Positions 11,429-23,224 of a stretch of DNA of 64,000 nt are shown in pieces. Source of the stretch: Heligmosomoides polygyrus polygyrus (Eukaryota; Nematoda; Chromadorea; Rhabditida; Heligmosomidae); assembly GCA_947396885.1 (NCBI GenBank), contig OX377202.1, forward strand, positions 82,750,408 to 82,814,407, written 5' to 3'. Position 1 is the stretch's first letter. Every line of letters begins with the position of its first letter. The position numbers and the translations under genes were made by a program. The notes beneath the pieces are model-generated. The model was not told the DNA's origin, did not search any database, and worked only from the letters and a program-made list of their open reading frames with translations.

Positions 11429-12020
11429 GCATTGCGACAACTCTTTTCAAAATTATTTGTTTAAAATCTAATTAACACCATTAGAAGCCCAGTCTCATTT
11501 TCTATCCAGCGATCTAAACATCATCTAAAACGATTGCACAGTGACCTAGTTATGAAGCTTTTGCTTCCTCGGCTCCATTAATTGATTTACGACCCCTCCG
11601 GGATCCCCACTGGCATGTCCTTAAGGCTTTTCGTTGACGAGGTTCATCGAAACTCAGAAATCCTCTATGGTTTCAGCAGATCTGTATTTGTTACGCATCA
11701 AGTGTCATTGTGGTACTAAATAGTGCCAAGTTTGAATAACATAGGCTCGATTTAGGATAAGTGCAAACACGCGGAAACCTAAGATTCAGTTAAGAACTAT
11801 CCAACTAGTAGCCTGCTACAGAAGACAGTATTCTACTATTCCATTGTGGGAACAATGGTCTTAAAAAAACATCTAAAATGGCTTCGAGAAATAAACAGAA
11901 ATGACTCGATTTTCTTTTTTCCAACAAGAGATTGGTCCAATCTCAATATGCGGCGTAGTATTTCTCCTATATTTGAACTTCGGTTGCTCCTGTACAGGAT
12001 AAGTATGAAAGCCGTGTTTT

Positions 12021-12034
12021 TTGTGGTCTACTGT
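12021..12034 (+). repeat. Target-site duplication, left copy
   Basis: The 14-mer ttgtggtctactgt is repeated exactly at 15168-15181 and flanks the RTE element on both sides. It spans the centre of the host palindrome (centre base 12032). Confidence 0.85.
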
Positions 12035-15000
12035 GGTGACGATGTCCGTTCCTCCACGTGGTGCCACTGGAAAGTACTCGCTCTGCGAGTTAAGCCGAAC
12101 ACGGACACTCGATTGCAGGCGACAGGCCCTTGTGACAGGCCGGCCTACGAAGACCCATGTCACATCACATGGTGTATGACAGCTCAAGTGTTTCGAGATA
12201 GTGCTACGGCGTCCGCGGGAGCCGACGCGCACTCGCAGAGCCCGGCGAGTGTGAGAAGTATGCGAGGGTCCCTGATGCGAGGACGGCATCGGGGGGCAAC
12301 TGAGCTAGTCCGAAAGTCCCGTAACGTAATCAGGACCCGCGTGGCAACGCTGAATGTGGGTACGTTAACGGGCCGCTCGTGCGAGTTGGTTGAAGCACTG
12401 GAGCGTAGAAGAGTTGATTTCTGTGCGGTGCAGGAGACGAGGTGGTCCTGCCGCAACTCAAGGGACAAGGACGTGGCTTCAAGGCCGTTCTATGTGGAAG
12501 TCCCAGGACCACCAGTGGTGTCGGAATAATCGTCTCCGAACGATTTCGTGACTCGATTGTAAGCGTCGAGCGCTTTGACGATCGATTGATGAAGATCGTT
12601 GTCGCCGCGAAGGAGCGACTCTATCACTTCTTCTCTGCGTATGCTCCGCAGACTGGCTGCTCGGATCAAGCCAAGGAAGAGTTTTGGAGCCTGCTTGATG
12701 AGAAGACAGCAGAGGTACCGTCGAAAGATGTCATCATAGTCGCTGGAGACCTCAACGGGCACGTCGGCGCGACGAAAGACGGGTACGGCTGTCATGGTGG
12801 GTTTGGTTACGGATCGTGTAACGCAGATGGTGAGCGTATCCTTGAATATGCGGAATCGCACAACCTCACCATAGTGAACACCGTATTTCGCAAACGCGAT
12901 TCCCACCTCATCTCGTTCTATAGCGGGAACATCAGGACTCAGATAGACTTTGTCCTTGTGAAGGATCGAGACCGAAATCTTGTCACAGACGCAAAGGTCG
13001 TGCCGTATGAGTCGGTCGCCCCACAGCATCGACCGCTGATCTGTACTTTAAAGATCGCCCCTCCGAGGCTGAAGCAGGTCGAGCGATGCGGTGCACCAAG
13101 AATCAAGTGGTGGCGAATGAAAGAGAAGGAAGCAGCTGTGATTTCTCGCGTGCGGTTACCGACAGTGACAACTGTCGACGAAACTTGGGAGAAGGCCACC
13201 GACGCGATTCGTCACGCTGCACGGTCGGAGCTCGGCATCACGAAGCCTGGACGACGGAAGGTCGACAAGCAGGCCTGGCTGTGGACAGATGACGTGAATG
13301 CCAAAGTTCGAGAGAAGAAGACGCTATATCACGTGTTTCTCGGCGAAAAGACAGCCGATAACTGGCGGAAGTACCAAGAAGCGAAGAAAGCTGCAAAGAA
13401 GGCCGTGGCTGTTGCAAAAGCCACTCATTATGGAGATGTCAACGAGAAGCTCGAGTCGCGCTATGGTGAGCGGTATCTGTACCGACTCGCAAAGAATCGC
13501 CATCGCCAGACCGAGGACATCGAGAAGTTCTTCGGCATCAATGATGAAAACGGCCGTCTTCTTACGGACCGCAAGAAGGCATTGAAGCGATGGCGCGATT
13601 ACTTTGAAGAAATCTCTACAGTAGAATTTCCTCATCCAGCCATCCCCTCAACGACTCCAACCCACGGCCCCGTTCAGAAGATCACCGTGGAGGAGATTGA
13701 AGCGGCTTTGAAGAAGATGAGGCCAGGCAAAGCGACTGGGCCCGATGACGTGGCAGCTGATTTGTGGAAGTCCAAGTACTGGTACCCTGCTGAGTGGTTG
13801 GCGAAGTTCTTTAATCAGGTTGTGGCGGAGAAAAAAGTGCGTGAGTGTTGGCGCCAAAGTACGACGATCCCGATTTGGAAGAAGAAGGGCAGTCCTGCAG
13901 ACTGCTCCAATTACCGTCCGATTCGCTTGCTTTCGCACAGCATGAAGATCTTTGAGCGAATTGTCGATGGACGAATTCGGGACATCGTCCAGCTGTCCAG
14001 CAATCAGTGCGGCTTCGTGGCTGGCTGTGGCACCATTGATGCCATACACGCCGCCCGCCTCCTGATAGAGAAGCATCGCGAGAAACAGAAGGCAGTGCAT
14101 ATCGCCTTCCTCGACTTGGAGAAGGCCTTTGACCGCGTACCGCGTGAAGTGATATGGTACGCCTTGCGACATCATGGAGTTCCCGAAGAGCTCATAGAGT
14201 GGGTGCGAATTCTCTACTCTTGTCCAAAGAGTCGAGTGCAAGCTGCAGCTGGAACCTCGATGGAGTTCCCCATCTCTGTCGGGGTACACCAGGGTTCTGC
14301 GCTTTCCCCACTCCTCTTTGTTGTCGTCATGGATGCCATCACACGAGATCTTCAGAAGCCCGTCCCTTGGACGTTGCTTTATGCCGATGACGTGATGCTC
14401 GCTAGCGAAGATAAAGGTGAACTCGAGCGAGAGGTGCAAGCTTGGTGTGATCGCTTGGAGCGGTTTGGACTAAGATTGAACGTGAAGAAGACCGAGTATT
14501 TAACGACGGACGTTACCGAGTCCAGCTCCATCAAGGTTAACGGCATCGAGCTTCCACGCACTGCGGTCTTTAAGTACCTGGGATCAGCAGTCGCGTCTGA
14601 CGGCAAACTGATGGTCGAAGTGAATTCACGCGTGAGTGCAGCTTGGTCCAAGTGGCGCTCGTTGACTGGGGTGCTCTGCGATAGGAAGATACCGGAGCGC
14701 TTTAAGTCAAAGATCTACAGGGCAGTCATCCGGCCAGTAGCGATGTACGGCGCTGAGTGTTGGCCTGCGACCAAGGAAGTTGAAACGCGCCTCAGCGTCA
14801 TGGAGACGAAGATGCTGCGCTGCACGGCTGGAGTCACGCGCATGGACCGCATCCGAAACGATGCTATTCGGCAGAAGTTCGGTGTCGCGCCGATAACTGA
14901 CAAGATGCGCGAAGCTTGCTTACGATGGTACGGCCACGTTCTGCGTGGAAAGGAAGATAGCGTCCGCAAGATAGGCCTTAAGTTCGAGGTGCTAGGAAAG

Positions 15001-15167
15001 CGGCCTAGAGGGCGCCCGAAGCAGCGCTGGGCTGATACGTTACATACGGACTTGAAAGCGGCTGGCGTCCACCCTGATCTAGCGCTGGATCGGGAAAGGT
15101 GGCGTCATGACACCAGAATAGCGGACCCCACTACGAAGCGGGACAGACGCTGAAGAAGAAGAAGTGC
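12035..15167 (+). mobile_element. RTE-clade non-LTR retrotransposon, full-length size
   Basis: The unit is 3133 bp between exact 14-bp duplications. It has a short 5' leader (12035 to about 12175), one long endonuclease plus reverse transcriptase frame, and almost no 3' UTR: after the stop at 15151-15153 the element ends in gaagaagaagaagtgc. Very short 3' ends with a microsatellite-like tail and an endonuclease-RT ORF of about 990 codons are typical of RTE elements. GC content is clearly higher than the flanks. The 14-bp duplication indicates target-primed insertion. The only coding lesion I can see is one frameshift near 12470. Confidence 0.85.
12176..15153 (+). pseudogene. RTE endonuclease/reverse transcriptase ORF with one frameshift
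   Basis: The polyprotein would cut target DNA and prime reverse transcription of its own RNA. The frame can start at ATG 12176; the region from 12330 reads ATLNVGTLTGR and, at 12428-12445, VQETRW with the catalytic Glu codon at 12434. Near 12470 the frame shifts, as if one base were lost around aagggacaaggacg, and then stays open to 15153. The downstream endonuclease has GDLNGHVG (Asp at 12748), TQIDFVLV (Asp at 12946) and QHRPL (His at 13027). The reverse transcriptase has KMRPGKATGPDD, FLDLEKAFD (first Asp 14113), GVHQGSALSPLLF and the active-site YADD at 14380-14391. The C-terminus ends WYGHVLRG then GKRPRGRPKQRW, typical of RTE thumb and tail. A sequencing or assembly error could explain the single frameshift. 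Confidence 0.88.
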
Positions 15168-15181
15168 TTGTGGTCTACTGT
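15168..15181 (+). repeat. Target-site duplication, right copy
   Basis: Exact copy of the 14-mer at 12021-12034, directly after the gaagaagaagaagtgc tail of the retrotransposon. Confidence 0.85.
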
Positions 15182-15782
15182 AGACCACAAAAAACACGGC
15201 TTTCATACTTATCCTTTACAGGAGCAACCGAAGTTCAAATATAGGAGAAATACTACGCCGCATATTGAGATTGGACCAATCCCTTGTTGGAAAAAAGAAC
15301 ATCTAGTCAATCCTATCAATCTCTCAAAGCCATTCTGCACGCTTTATAAAGACCATCGTTCCCACAACGGAATAGTAGAATACTGTCTTCTGTAGCAGGC
15401 TACTAGTTGGATAATTCTTAACTGAATCTTAGGTTTCCGCGTGTTTGCACTTATCCGAAGTCGAGCCTATGTTATTCAAACTTGGCACTATTTAGTACCA
15501 CAATGACACTTGATGCGTAACAAATATAGATCTGCTGAAACCATAGAGGATTTCTGAGTTTCGATGAACCTCGTCAACGAAAAGCCTTAAGGACATGCCA
15601 GTGGGGATCCCGGAGGGGTCGTAAATCAATTAACGGAGCCGAGGAAGCAAAAGCTTCATAGCTAGGTCACTGTGCAATCGTTTTAGATGATGTTTAGATC
15701 GCTGGATAGAAAATGAGACTGGGCTTCTAATGGTGTTAATTAGATTTTAAACAAATAATTTTGAAAAGAGTTATCGCAATGC

Positions 15783-15818
15783 GACGCTTTGTGACGGATT
15801 AATCCGTCGCAAAGCGTC
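15783..15818. repeat. Subterminal 36-bp palindrome, right arm
   Basis: Mirror of 11393-11428 in the inverted arm. The two arms carry the one internal difference (GTGACGG versus GCGACGG) in mirrored positions, so the arms match each other better than each hairpin matches itself. Confidence 0.7.
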
Positions 15819-15850
15819 TTTTTTTGCAAAGAATTTGAGCGGTATTGTAC

Positions 15851-16960
15851 GCACTCTTTTATTGCAGTGACACCGTGTAAACGAGTTAAACCGGACAGAA
15901 AGTGTAAGAGCTATTCAGCTTGAGTCGGGAAGCATTAAGTTCGGCAGGAAAACGTGATGCCCAAATTAGAGCAGGATCACTGAACAACAATTCTTAGAAT
16001 CGTGCAGGCACATATGCGCTGAAGAGCGCCTTAAGTAATCTAAGGAACTGTGTGCAAGGTGAAAGACCGTGTGACCTTAGAAGTCGTTCTTGCAGGATAA
16101 GTAGACTGCCCTGGTCAGTCCAATACTTGCAGCGCCGTTAAGAGCTCAAGCAAAAAAAGAAGGAGAATTTCTTGGGTCGGAATAATTTCAAGAAAAGTCG
16201 AAAAATCCGTGTATGCTCGCAAATTGCATCAAATGGCCATGGTGAGATTAGCCAAGCTCTTTGCATGATACGCCACACAGTCTTCTTCAATGGGCAACCG
16301 CGGAAGAAACGAGCTTACCCTGCAGGGGGATTTGGGTAGAGTGCAGCCAAACCGTCCTGAGCAGGTCTGGCAGCAAGTCCACCAAACCCGGAGCGATGGA
16401 AGGCTTGGGTGGTGTGGGCGCGACACTACTATGTAACGATTTACGGGGTGATCGCTGCTCCGACTACACTACCGTGAACACGTAATTAATTAACTAAAGA
16501 TTAAGCATAAGGCGTTAGACACGATACACCCCTTGTCTGATGCGCCTCGCACGCTGGATGTAGTTCGAACGCTTATTTGAAATCAGTACTGGTTCTCCTT
16601 TACCTTCGGATGAATCGAGGACACAGGCAAGACCCGCACCGAGAGCTTCAATTCAGGTGCATGCTATACCCACTGCCTCTTCTGACTGCACTACGCCACC
16701 AAGATTTTCAAAATGAGCAAAGTTAACCGTTTTTCTCCTGAACGCTTAGTCCCGTCACAGTCTCCACCGATGATGAACAAAAATAATAGCAAAGGGAGAA
16801 AACCTCGGCTGCTTTAGACATCTGTACTCATGGAACTTTAGATCGAATCCAAGACCCCTTTTTAGTGAAAAATAACGTGTGCTCCTTGTCCGATTTTTTC
16901 AACTATGAATGAGAATTGGGTGCTTGTATCAATGCGGATCAACCTAATTAAGAAATAAGA
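15851..16960. other. No recognised gene
   Basis: I see no supported exon here. A weak SINE-head-like block (minus strand, about 16610-16703, with a CTTCTGACTGCACTACGCCACC right edge on plus) is the only repeat signal. Confidence 0.35.
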
Positions 16961-16969
16961 TTAGCAGGG

Positions 16970-17802
16970 AAGCAAAGGAGAAGCCGGCAGAGCAGACGGA
17001 GACTCTCAAGCGAGGTTCTTCTTCGCCTCAAAATCTCGACACCCTCAAAATCAACCACAGCGAGAAAGAGATTCAAAGCAGAGCAGCGATCAAACATTAC
17101 TGGTTTTTGAAAAACAGCGAGCGTAACAACAAAATTTCTGAGGGATAACAACGGATGCAAGGATTCGTCACGAGAAGGCAGCCGTCGTCAGTGTGCTGGA
17201 AGTTTCTGGCTCTATAAGCGGTGACGGAAATTTACTGCTAACCGCCTATGAATATTTGAGGAGCTGAAGACGAATAGCTGGCCTCTTTCGGATTCACCTA
17301 GGCGATTAGACATAAACAATCTTCTCATGGAGCTGAAGAGGATAGCTGAAGCACGAAGCCGAGGAGGCCTTTGGGAAAGGAATGCGCGGAGGTCTCTCTA
17401 CGTTGCAGGGCATCTGCTAATGCGCTCTCATTCCGAGAAAAAGTCAAAGGGCTAACAGCTACGACAATGCGTCTAATAAGACATATGGGCGTCAGCCGGG
17501 GTAGGGGAATGACAACGGGAAGCACATGGCGGGAGTGAAGTTTCACCTTTCGAGAGGAGAAGGCGGAATAGGGGTACGGCAGTACGAACCTCCTCAACAA
17601 CAAGAGATGAGCGGAGGCGCAGCCGACGGCGAATCACATTAGAAGCATGAATCGAGCACTCGATGAAGGCGCAAAAAGTCCGCAAATGAACGCTTGCGGC
17701 CTTGAGATTCCGACAAAGCCTTTCTCTCGGCTGCCCAAGTTCTCGGTGCACTCGGAGCGGAATGACGGTCGTAAGAAGCGGGGGGAGGACATGCATATGT
17801 AA
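16970..17802 (+). other. Purine- and GC-rich coding-like region, no family recognised
   Basis: After an acceptor-like gattagcag (ends about 16969) the plus strand is open to a TAA at 17146-17148. It reads KEKPAEQTETLKRGSSSPQN then LDTLKINHSEKEIQSRAAIK, which looks like real protein. Two more open stretches follow: from ATG 17327 (MELKRIAEARSRGGLWERN...) to about 17454, and 17607-17802 (AEAQPTANHIRSMNRALDEG..., then EIPTKPFSRLPKFSVHSER), the last ending at a GTAAAT donor-like site. The frames differ and no set of introns joins them convincingly. They could be exons, decayed exons, or a purine-rich composition effect. Confidence 0.25.
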
Positions 17803-18559
17803 ATGAGGTTGTAACCGGGGAGAACTGCGATTGAGCAAAACAAGGCTAATGACCTGCCTCGCATCTACGCCGCTCCCGATGTTCGGACAGCAGCTTCCCC
17901 GCCGGCATCGGGGAACACGTCGTGCCGCCGGGCTCGTGTTCGTGTCCGAATGTACTCTGGCGTCTACAGACTGACAGACGCACGCTGGCCTCCCCTCGGG
18001 CGTGTGCTGCTGCTGTCAGAAGCAGTGCCGTATCTGCTTGAATGTGTGATCCTTTCCGTTAATCAATGCTGGCTTGAAAATGAGATGTCTACGGACGTCG
18101 CTGCAAAATACTGGGCGCTATTCCTAGGCCGGCCGCCGCCTTTTCTTGATTTTTTGAATAGAAAAAGGTTGCAATGGAATCGTGAAGACTTTAAAGTATT
18201 TCATGTTGTCAGCCGATGGCTATTTTAAATTGAAACACCGCTTGGTTCAGTTTAGCACATGGCAGAGACGGATGACGACGTACTGTCTCAGCTGACGTGA
18301 CATGTGTGGCAGGTGATTAAGAGAATGTAGAAATTCGAGAAACGAAAATGACGACCAAGAACACTACTTATCATGATAATCACCAGTAAAGAACCACGTT
18401 AATCAATCCCGTAGGGATGTGCCAACCCCTCTATTTGTAAAAGACATGACAAAAACGGAGCGGAAGGATCGGATTGTTCGGGTGGGACCTAACTGTGGTT
18501 CAATCAGGGAGCATGCCGCAGCGCAAACGTTCTTGTTAAACACGACCTTGGAAAGGGGA

Positions 18560-19115
18560 TACAAAAATCAAAATGCACACCTCAAATCACGGACGCTTTT
18601 CAAAGCAAAAGGTGCTCTTTTCAAATCGATTTGGACACTCTTCTAAGCAAGCTTGACGGTTTTCAAATCAAGCTGAACGTCTTCCAAATCGAAACGAGCT
18701 TCCTCCATAATAAATAAATCATTATCAATCCAAGAAAGTCAGAAAAATTTTTGCATAAAAAATTTGTGTGACTTTTTGGATTTTTTTGAAATATTATCTT
18801 CCTCAATGCAAAAACACACTGCTTGAAATTTCATAAAATATTTATCCTTAAAATAATGAATTAGAGTTTGTATCAAAATGCAGGGATGCAGCATTTTATA
18901 AAATTTTATACGGTTTCAAAGAGTGCATTCAATTGTTGGGCAGATCAACGAAGAAAATCAATGAAAGCTATGCTAAACTTGCTTACACAAAAAGTTATTG
19001 TAACCGCATTGGAGATCCTCTAGTTCAATCCGGAAGATGCTCGTTTTGATTTGGAAGCAGCTTATCTATAAAGCTTCAGACTTTCTCAGAAAAGTCTCCA
19101 ATTTGGCTAGAAAAG
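18560..19115. mobile_element. Foldback element copy with 21-bp tandem-repeat ends (copy d)
   Basis: The left arm (about 18565-18715) has seven units in a row, such as ATCAAGCTGAACGTCTTCCAA and ATCGAAACGAGCTTCCTCC. The right arm (about 19025-19115) carries the inverse pattern (GCTCGTTTTGATTTGGAAG). The interior is AT-rich without an ORF. This is the shortest copy in the window. Confidence 0.55.
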
Positions 19116-19159
19116 TGAAGTCTATCCTAGTCAGGAAGGGCAACCGTACAATATCATTT

Positions 19160-19285
19160 GCGTAGCGCCAATGACGACACGGTCCATAAGATTGGCCTGA
19201 ACCCTGAGGTTCCTGGAAAGCGGCTCGAGTACGTCTGAAGCAACGTTGGCTAGCTACGTTGCACTTGGACTTAGAAAAGTAGGGT
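19160..19285 (+). pseudogene. Decayed 3' fragment of the same RTE family
   Basis: The nucleotides align with the last ~120 nt of the RTE ORF around 14955-15070: CGGTCCATAAGATTGGCCTG corresponds to the GTCCGCAAGATAGGCCTT block, then CCTGGAAAGCGGCT, then the GCAaCGtTGGgCT-like block. Translation gives KIGLNPEVPGKRL, matching KIGLKFEVLGKRP, followed by stops. This is an old, truncated copy. Confidence 0.6.
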
Positions 19286-19352
19286 GCCTATATAGTACTA
19301 GGCAGAAAATGTTGCTCATCCGATGCTTAGGTAAAGTCATGACTTAATGTTT

Positions 19353-19622
19353 AATAAAGGATAAGGGGTGCGTTACCCAGTGTCATCTTTAGGATGCACC
19401 AGGCATTCTATTTCTACGTGGTTTCGTAGAAGCGAACTGAATGCGAATTTGGCCTAAAGGATAACTTGAGGAAGCCAGCTGATGAACAAGCCGGCGCTTT
19501 ATCCTTCCCAGACAAGTCTGCCACTAATCACGATTTCGGGATGAAGGGCTGGCTTGGGTGGCCTGAGCGAGAAATCCGAACCAAGAAACTGTTATCATAT
19601 GCACGTTAATGTGGGCACCTCC
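19353..19622 (-). repeat. tRNA-derived SINE copy (family 1)
   Basis: The minus-orientation copy runs from the aataaaggataagg tail side through TTCTATTTCTACG, GCCAGCTGATGAACAAGCCGG, CTTTATCCTTCCCAGACAAG and GAGAAATCCGAACCAAGAA to a decayed head. No clear target duplication. Confidence 0.6.
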
Positions 19623-20140
19623 AATGCCCCACGTGCCCACCCAATGCCATGCTGATTAGTATAGGACCACTGCCACATAGTACTGCTCATAAATTCCTTA
19701 TGCAGTGCTATAGCAGAAATCTTGGAAGGAAACGTAAAATGTAAATCTATTCCCCACCAATATTATTTATTAACAGGTGGATGAATTTCAGAGAATTTTT
19801 CATCGTCCACTGGTGGATAAAAAATATGAAGACTATAAAAAGCGATCTGGTGCCAGCTAATAGAGCTCTGCCACGAAGAAGAATCTGATGCACGTCTCAA
19901 GGGTAGAATAGCGGTGACCTTTCTTATTTACCGATTAAGCTTTCTTCAATAACACGTCTATAGGATCCGTTTCCCTATCGCTATTTGCTCCAGGTCAACA
20001 GAGAATTCAGGTAGAGTTTGAGAGGAATATGAAATCTCGCTTGACCACATGACTTAAAACGCGCAGCCCGTTGTTAGTTCAGGTTTGGGTTTATCCCAGG
20101 CCTCGTGAACTTCCGAACAGACCGACACATACAGATAGTG

Positions 20141-20322
20141 GTACTTGTGAAGCAAAGGGCCCATGGTGCCGTGGAGTTGCCGGGAAACATGTTAACGAGG
20201 CAAACCCACGGCGCCACGGGACTGGTACTTACGAAGCATCCGTCCTCGGGTGCCGTTGGTTGCCGCGTTAACATGTTTCTCGGCAGCCCCACGGCACCAC
20301 GGGCCCTCTGCTTCATAAGTAC
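20141..20322. mobile_element. Small foldback element with GTACTT ends
   Basis: An inverted repeat of about 80 bp per arm starts GTACTTGTGAAGC and ends GCTTCATAAGTAC. Each arm includes a tGGTGCCGTGG block and an AACATGTTAACG block. A third copy of the terminal motif (GTACTTACGAAGC, about 20222-20234) lies between the arms. No ORF. Like the element at 11362 it begins and ends with GTAC. Confidence 0.65.
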
Positions 20323-20329
20323 CCAGGTA

Positions 20330-22720
20330 GTTTCAAAAATCATGACTGGAAAGAAATTGAGAGTTCTAGGCCTTCCTGGATAACCGAAAAATTGAAGCCG
20401 TTGGTATGCTCTTAACAGGAGTAAATCCAGGTGCTTATGCGCACCACCGATGTCAAGAAGGACAGTCGTGTACGTCTACCATATAGCCCTCATTTGCCCA
20501 GTGTAATTTACGCCTGCCTGGTACGATAGGCGAGGGGGGAACGGAAGGGTGGAGAAGACTACCTCAAGCCGGGAAATAATGCCGAGAGGTCCCATAGCAT
20601 GGCCTCCTTATATAGCATTAATATAGCTTTTTCTTAAGATCCTTAGGAGGTATAGGACGCAGTGTGGTAGACCGAACTGCAAGCTACACTTTATCAGTCC
20701 ATTCCTTTAGCGACCGATGGGTGGAATTTTTTCGCCCATTAGAACTACGTCCCTTCTCTCAGTTATCCAACAACGTTCTAAGATTCTGCTGCAGCCGAGA
20801 ATTAATTTCTGTGAGCGCCATTTAATTATGTCTGAGTCACATTCAAAACAAAAATTTGTGAAATGAATGGCCTTGAATACATTTCAGAGTGGCAACAATT
20901 GTTGCGTTAAAAGCCTCAGAGGGAAAGAGGGATGGATGGCTGGAAACTGCGACCATCTCCCACCGTTTATCCTCACCCGCCTTCCACGTGCCTTGCTTAG
21001 CATGCCAAGGGAATACGGTGGAAAACGGAAGCGCCCAGTTGTCAAACAAGGGCTCTACGCCTGCGCTTTTCCTGGACGTAGAGAAGCACTGCCGAAAACG
21101 GAGGGCAGCGAGCAGTGCTCGGGGAGGAGGCGATGAAACGATAACAAGATGACGCGCGTGGGCCCGACTAATGAGGTGCTCGTGTCGCAAAGCAACTAAG
21201 GAAATTATTGCCGTCCCTCGAGCAACTCCCGCCTCCAGCGACACTTCACTCGGACTCCGATTCCGGTCGACCCTGAGGCTAGTGACGTAATCACACGCAA
21301 AGGCCCTAGAGATGACTCCGAGCAGGAAGTGGACAGCAGTCGCACTCGGCGACCGGATGAACTTCGAACCGCATGCAGTGGTTTCCGGCCCACGAGGAAG
21401 ATAAGGGGTTGATGGGCACTGCGGGTCACAAACGCGAATAGAGTGGCAGATGTTCAGCAAATGCTCTTGCTAGAATTGACTAGTAAAACGCATGATAAAG
21501 GGGGTGTCACAACTTTGAAATATAAAGGTCGGTGTTAATCAATATACAACGACATGGGGTAGCTAAACTATGGACATATCTTTGTCCTACCGAGACATGT
21601 CTGATACTAATTAGTCTGGTGCTACAAGTTTGGTACTACCACGGAGGGATGGAAGGAGTAGTTGATCTGGGCGGAACATTGGATCCTGGAAACGCTACGT
21701 GACAGCCGGAGCCTCCTCCTACAGCGCTACAACGCGCACAAAACACAAATAATCACTGCGATCCTACTTGAGGAGATCAAAATGTGTTCTTCCTCACAAT
21801 CTCGCTTCCTGAATTTGATCGAGAATCCAGTGACCGTTTCATTAGTTCAGGAACCGCCACTCTACTTCAGTACTATCGTAGTGGTCGTAATGGAGGAGAG
21901 CCGTAGCCGCAAATGCAAGTGGTACCCCCAAACTAGGACTATCAGACAAGGACACTAGGATAAGTATCAAAAGAACGAGTTGCTGTTAGGTTGAAACGAG
22001 GGTTATCAGGGATTTGAAGCACAAAAACTTAGTTTCACTCTATGTAAAAAAAACAACAGCGAGTCATTAGGCTTAGGTGCCGTTAGCATCGGCCGATTTC
22101 GGCCAGCTTTCTTGTAGTTTAGGAAGCCCTCCGGAACGTAAAGGGTAAAGAATAGATTTGGTGTCTGTCCGGCCTGCAGGTCGTGAAGCGTAAGCCGTCT
22201 AAACTACATCGAATTATGATGTGGAGGAAAATAATTCGGAAGAGAAACAATGCCTGGGGAGATTGGAGGATAGAGAATGATGGTCCAAGCATAAGCTATC
22301 TCTGCGTTCGTCGACTTCTCAAAGAGATCTAGCGTTGTCTTGTTGGAAGAAAACATTGGCCTGCTGTCTTCTTGTAGCTCCAAGGTGGTTTCACAAAATG
22401 TGCAGTTCATTAAGGTAGACGTTTTCCGGTTAAAGTTCCTTCTGCTGTTCGTTATCCCTTTCCTTGTGACTTGCTCTGATGACGTGAAAGAGGTTTTAAG
22501 TATTATGACGAGCTTAGTTGTTGTTTTCCAGAATGTTCCAAAGTGCTTCCCAGATTTCACACGCATGCGTCATTGGGCGCTTTAGGAAAGTTCGTTAAGA
22601 GTGTGAATAATTATTGAAAAGATTAGGAATATTCCCGTTTGAGCATAGACACTTAGCCAAATCAGATTCAGGTACAAACGTGCTCAGGCGAGCAAAGAAC
22701 AAAGTTAGAAGGAAGCTAAA
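20330..22720. other. No recognised gene; GC-rich island at 20940-21430
   Basis: A 205-codon open frame on the minus strand (20843-21460) crosses a GC-rich island, but it has no splice sites I trust and no recognisable motif. The plus strand is also open in parts. The minus-strand ORF at 22204-22566 is similar in quality. I assign neither. Confidence 0.3.
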
Positions 22721-22724
22721 CAAT

Positions 22725-22925
22725 AAAGTGTGACGTTAGAAGATGTCTCAGTAGGATACGCCACGCATTCTACTTCTGCGAAGCATCGCGAAGGGAATTT
22801 GGATGCGGATTTAGCCAATTTAAACAATGACTTACGAACAACGTACGAACGAATCAGCGGTTTTTCCTTCCACGTAACTGTCTGATACAAATTTGCTAGC
22901 CCACCCTGGAGGAATTGAAAGTGTA
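22725..22925 (-). repeat. Degenerate SINE family 1 copy
   Basis: In minus orientation it shows GATACGCCACGCATTCTACTT, the TTTGGATGCGGATTTAGCC block and CAATGACTTACG, then decays. Confidence 0.4.
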
Positions 22926-23224
22926 ATAGAGGGTCTCACTCATTACAGATCCAATAACACCGACTGGTTGCGAAGTTTCTCAGCGGTGGGAATCAGTTCG
23001 AACTCTTCGTGTTCATTTGGAAATTCCACGTTGTATAGAAAACGACTGGACAACTTAAACATTTGGCCGAGAAGTGGACAAATTAGAGCTACATACCAGG
23101 CAAGCTAAGGCCTCCAAACGCGATGAAACTGAAGAAATGCTAGGCCTAGGATAAACATTTTCCAATGTTAACTCCGTTGGGAAAAGTGCGACACGATTCT
23201 GAGACGGTCATCCGTTGTCCTCTG

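Larger units (their letters stand above)
11362..15850. mobile_element. Long palindromic DNA element interrupted by an RTE insertion
   Basis: Two near-identical inverted arms, 11362-12034 and 15180-15850 (about 670 bp each), begin and end with GTACAATACCGCTCAAA and its reverse complement. Removing the retrotransposon at 12035-15167 plus one copy of its 14-bp duplication leaves a ~1.34 kb palindrome with a one-base centre (GTGGTCTAC-T-GTAGACCAC). It therefore has essentially no loop and no coding room. Both termini are GTAC, itself a palindrome, so a 4-bp GTAC target duplication cannot be told from part of the ends. A 36-bp perfect palindrome sits about 31 bp inside each end. It is best described as a non-autonomous foldback or MITE-like DNA transposon; the superfamily is not determined. 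Confidence 0.8.

Noticed and set aside
11846..12034. N-terminal extension of the RTE frame upstream of 12035
   Set aside because: These codons lie in the arm of the host palindrome, outside the retrotransposon, so the apparent longer frame is accidental.
13648..14439. 263-codon minus-strand frame inside the RTE ORF
   Set aside because: An antisense shadow of the reverse transcriptase domain.
20843..21460. 205-codon minus-strand frame
   Set aside because: It lies in a GC-rich island where both strands are open. No splice sites, start context or motif support it.
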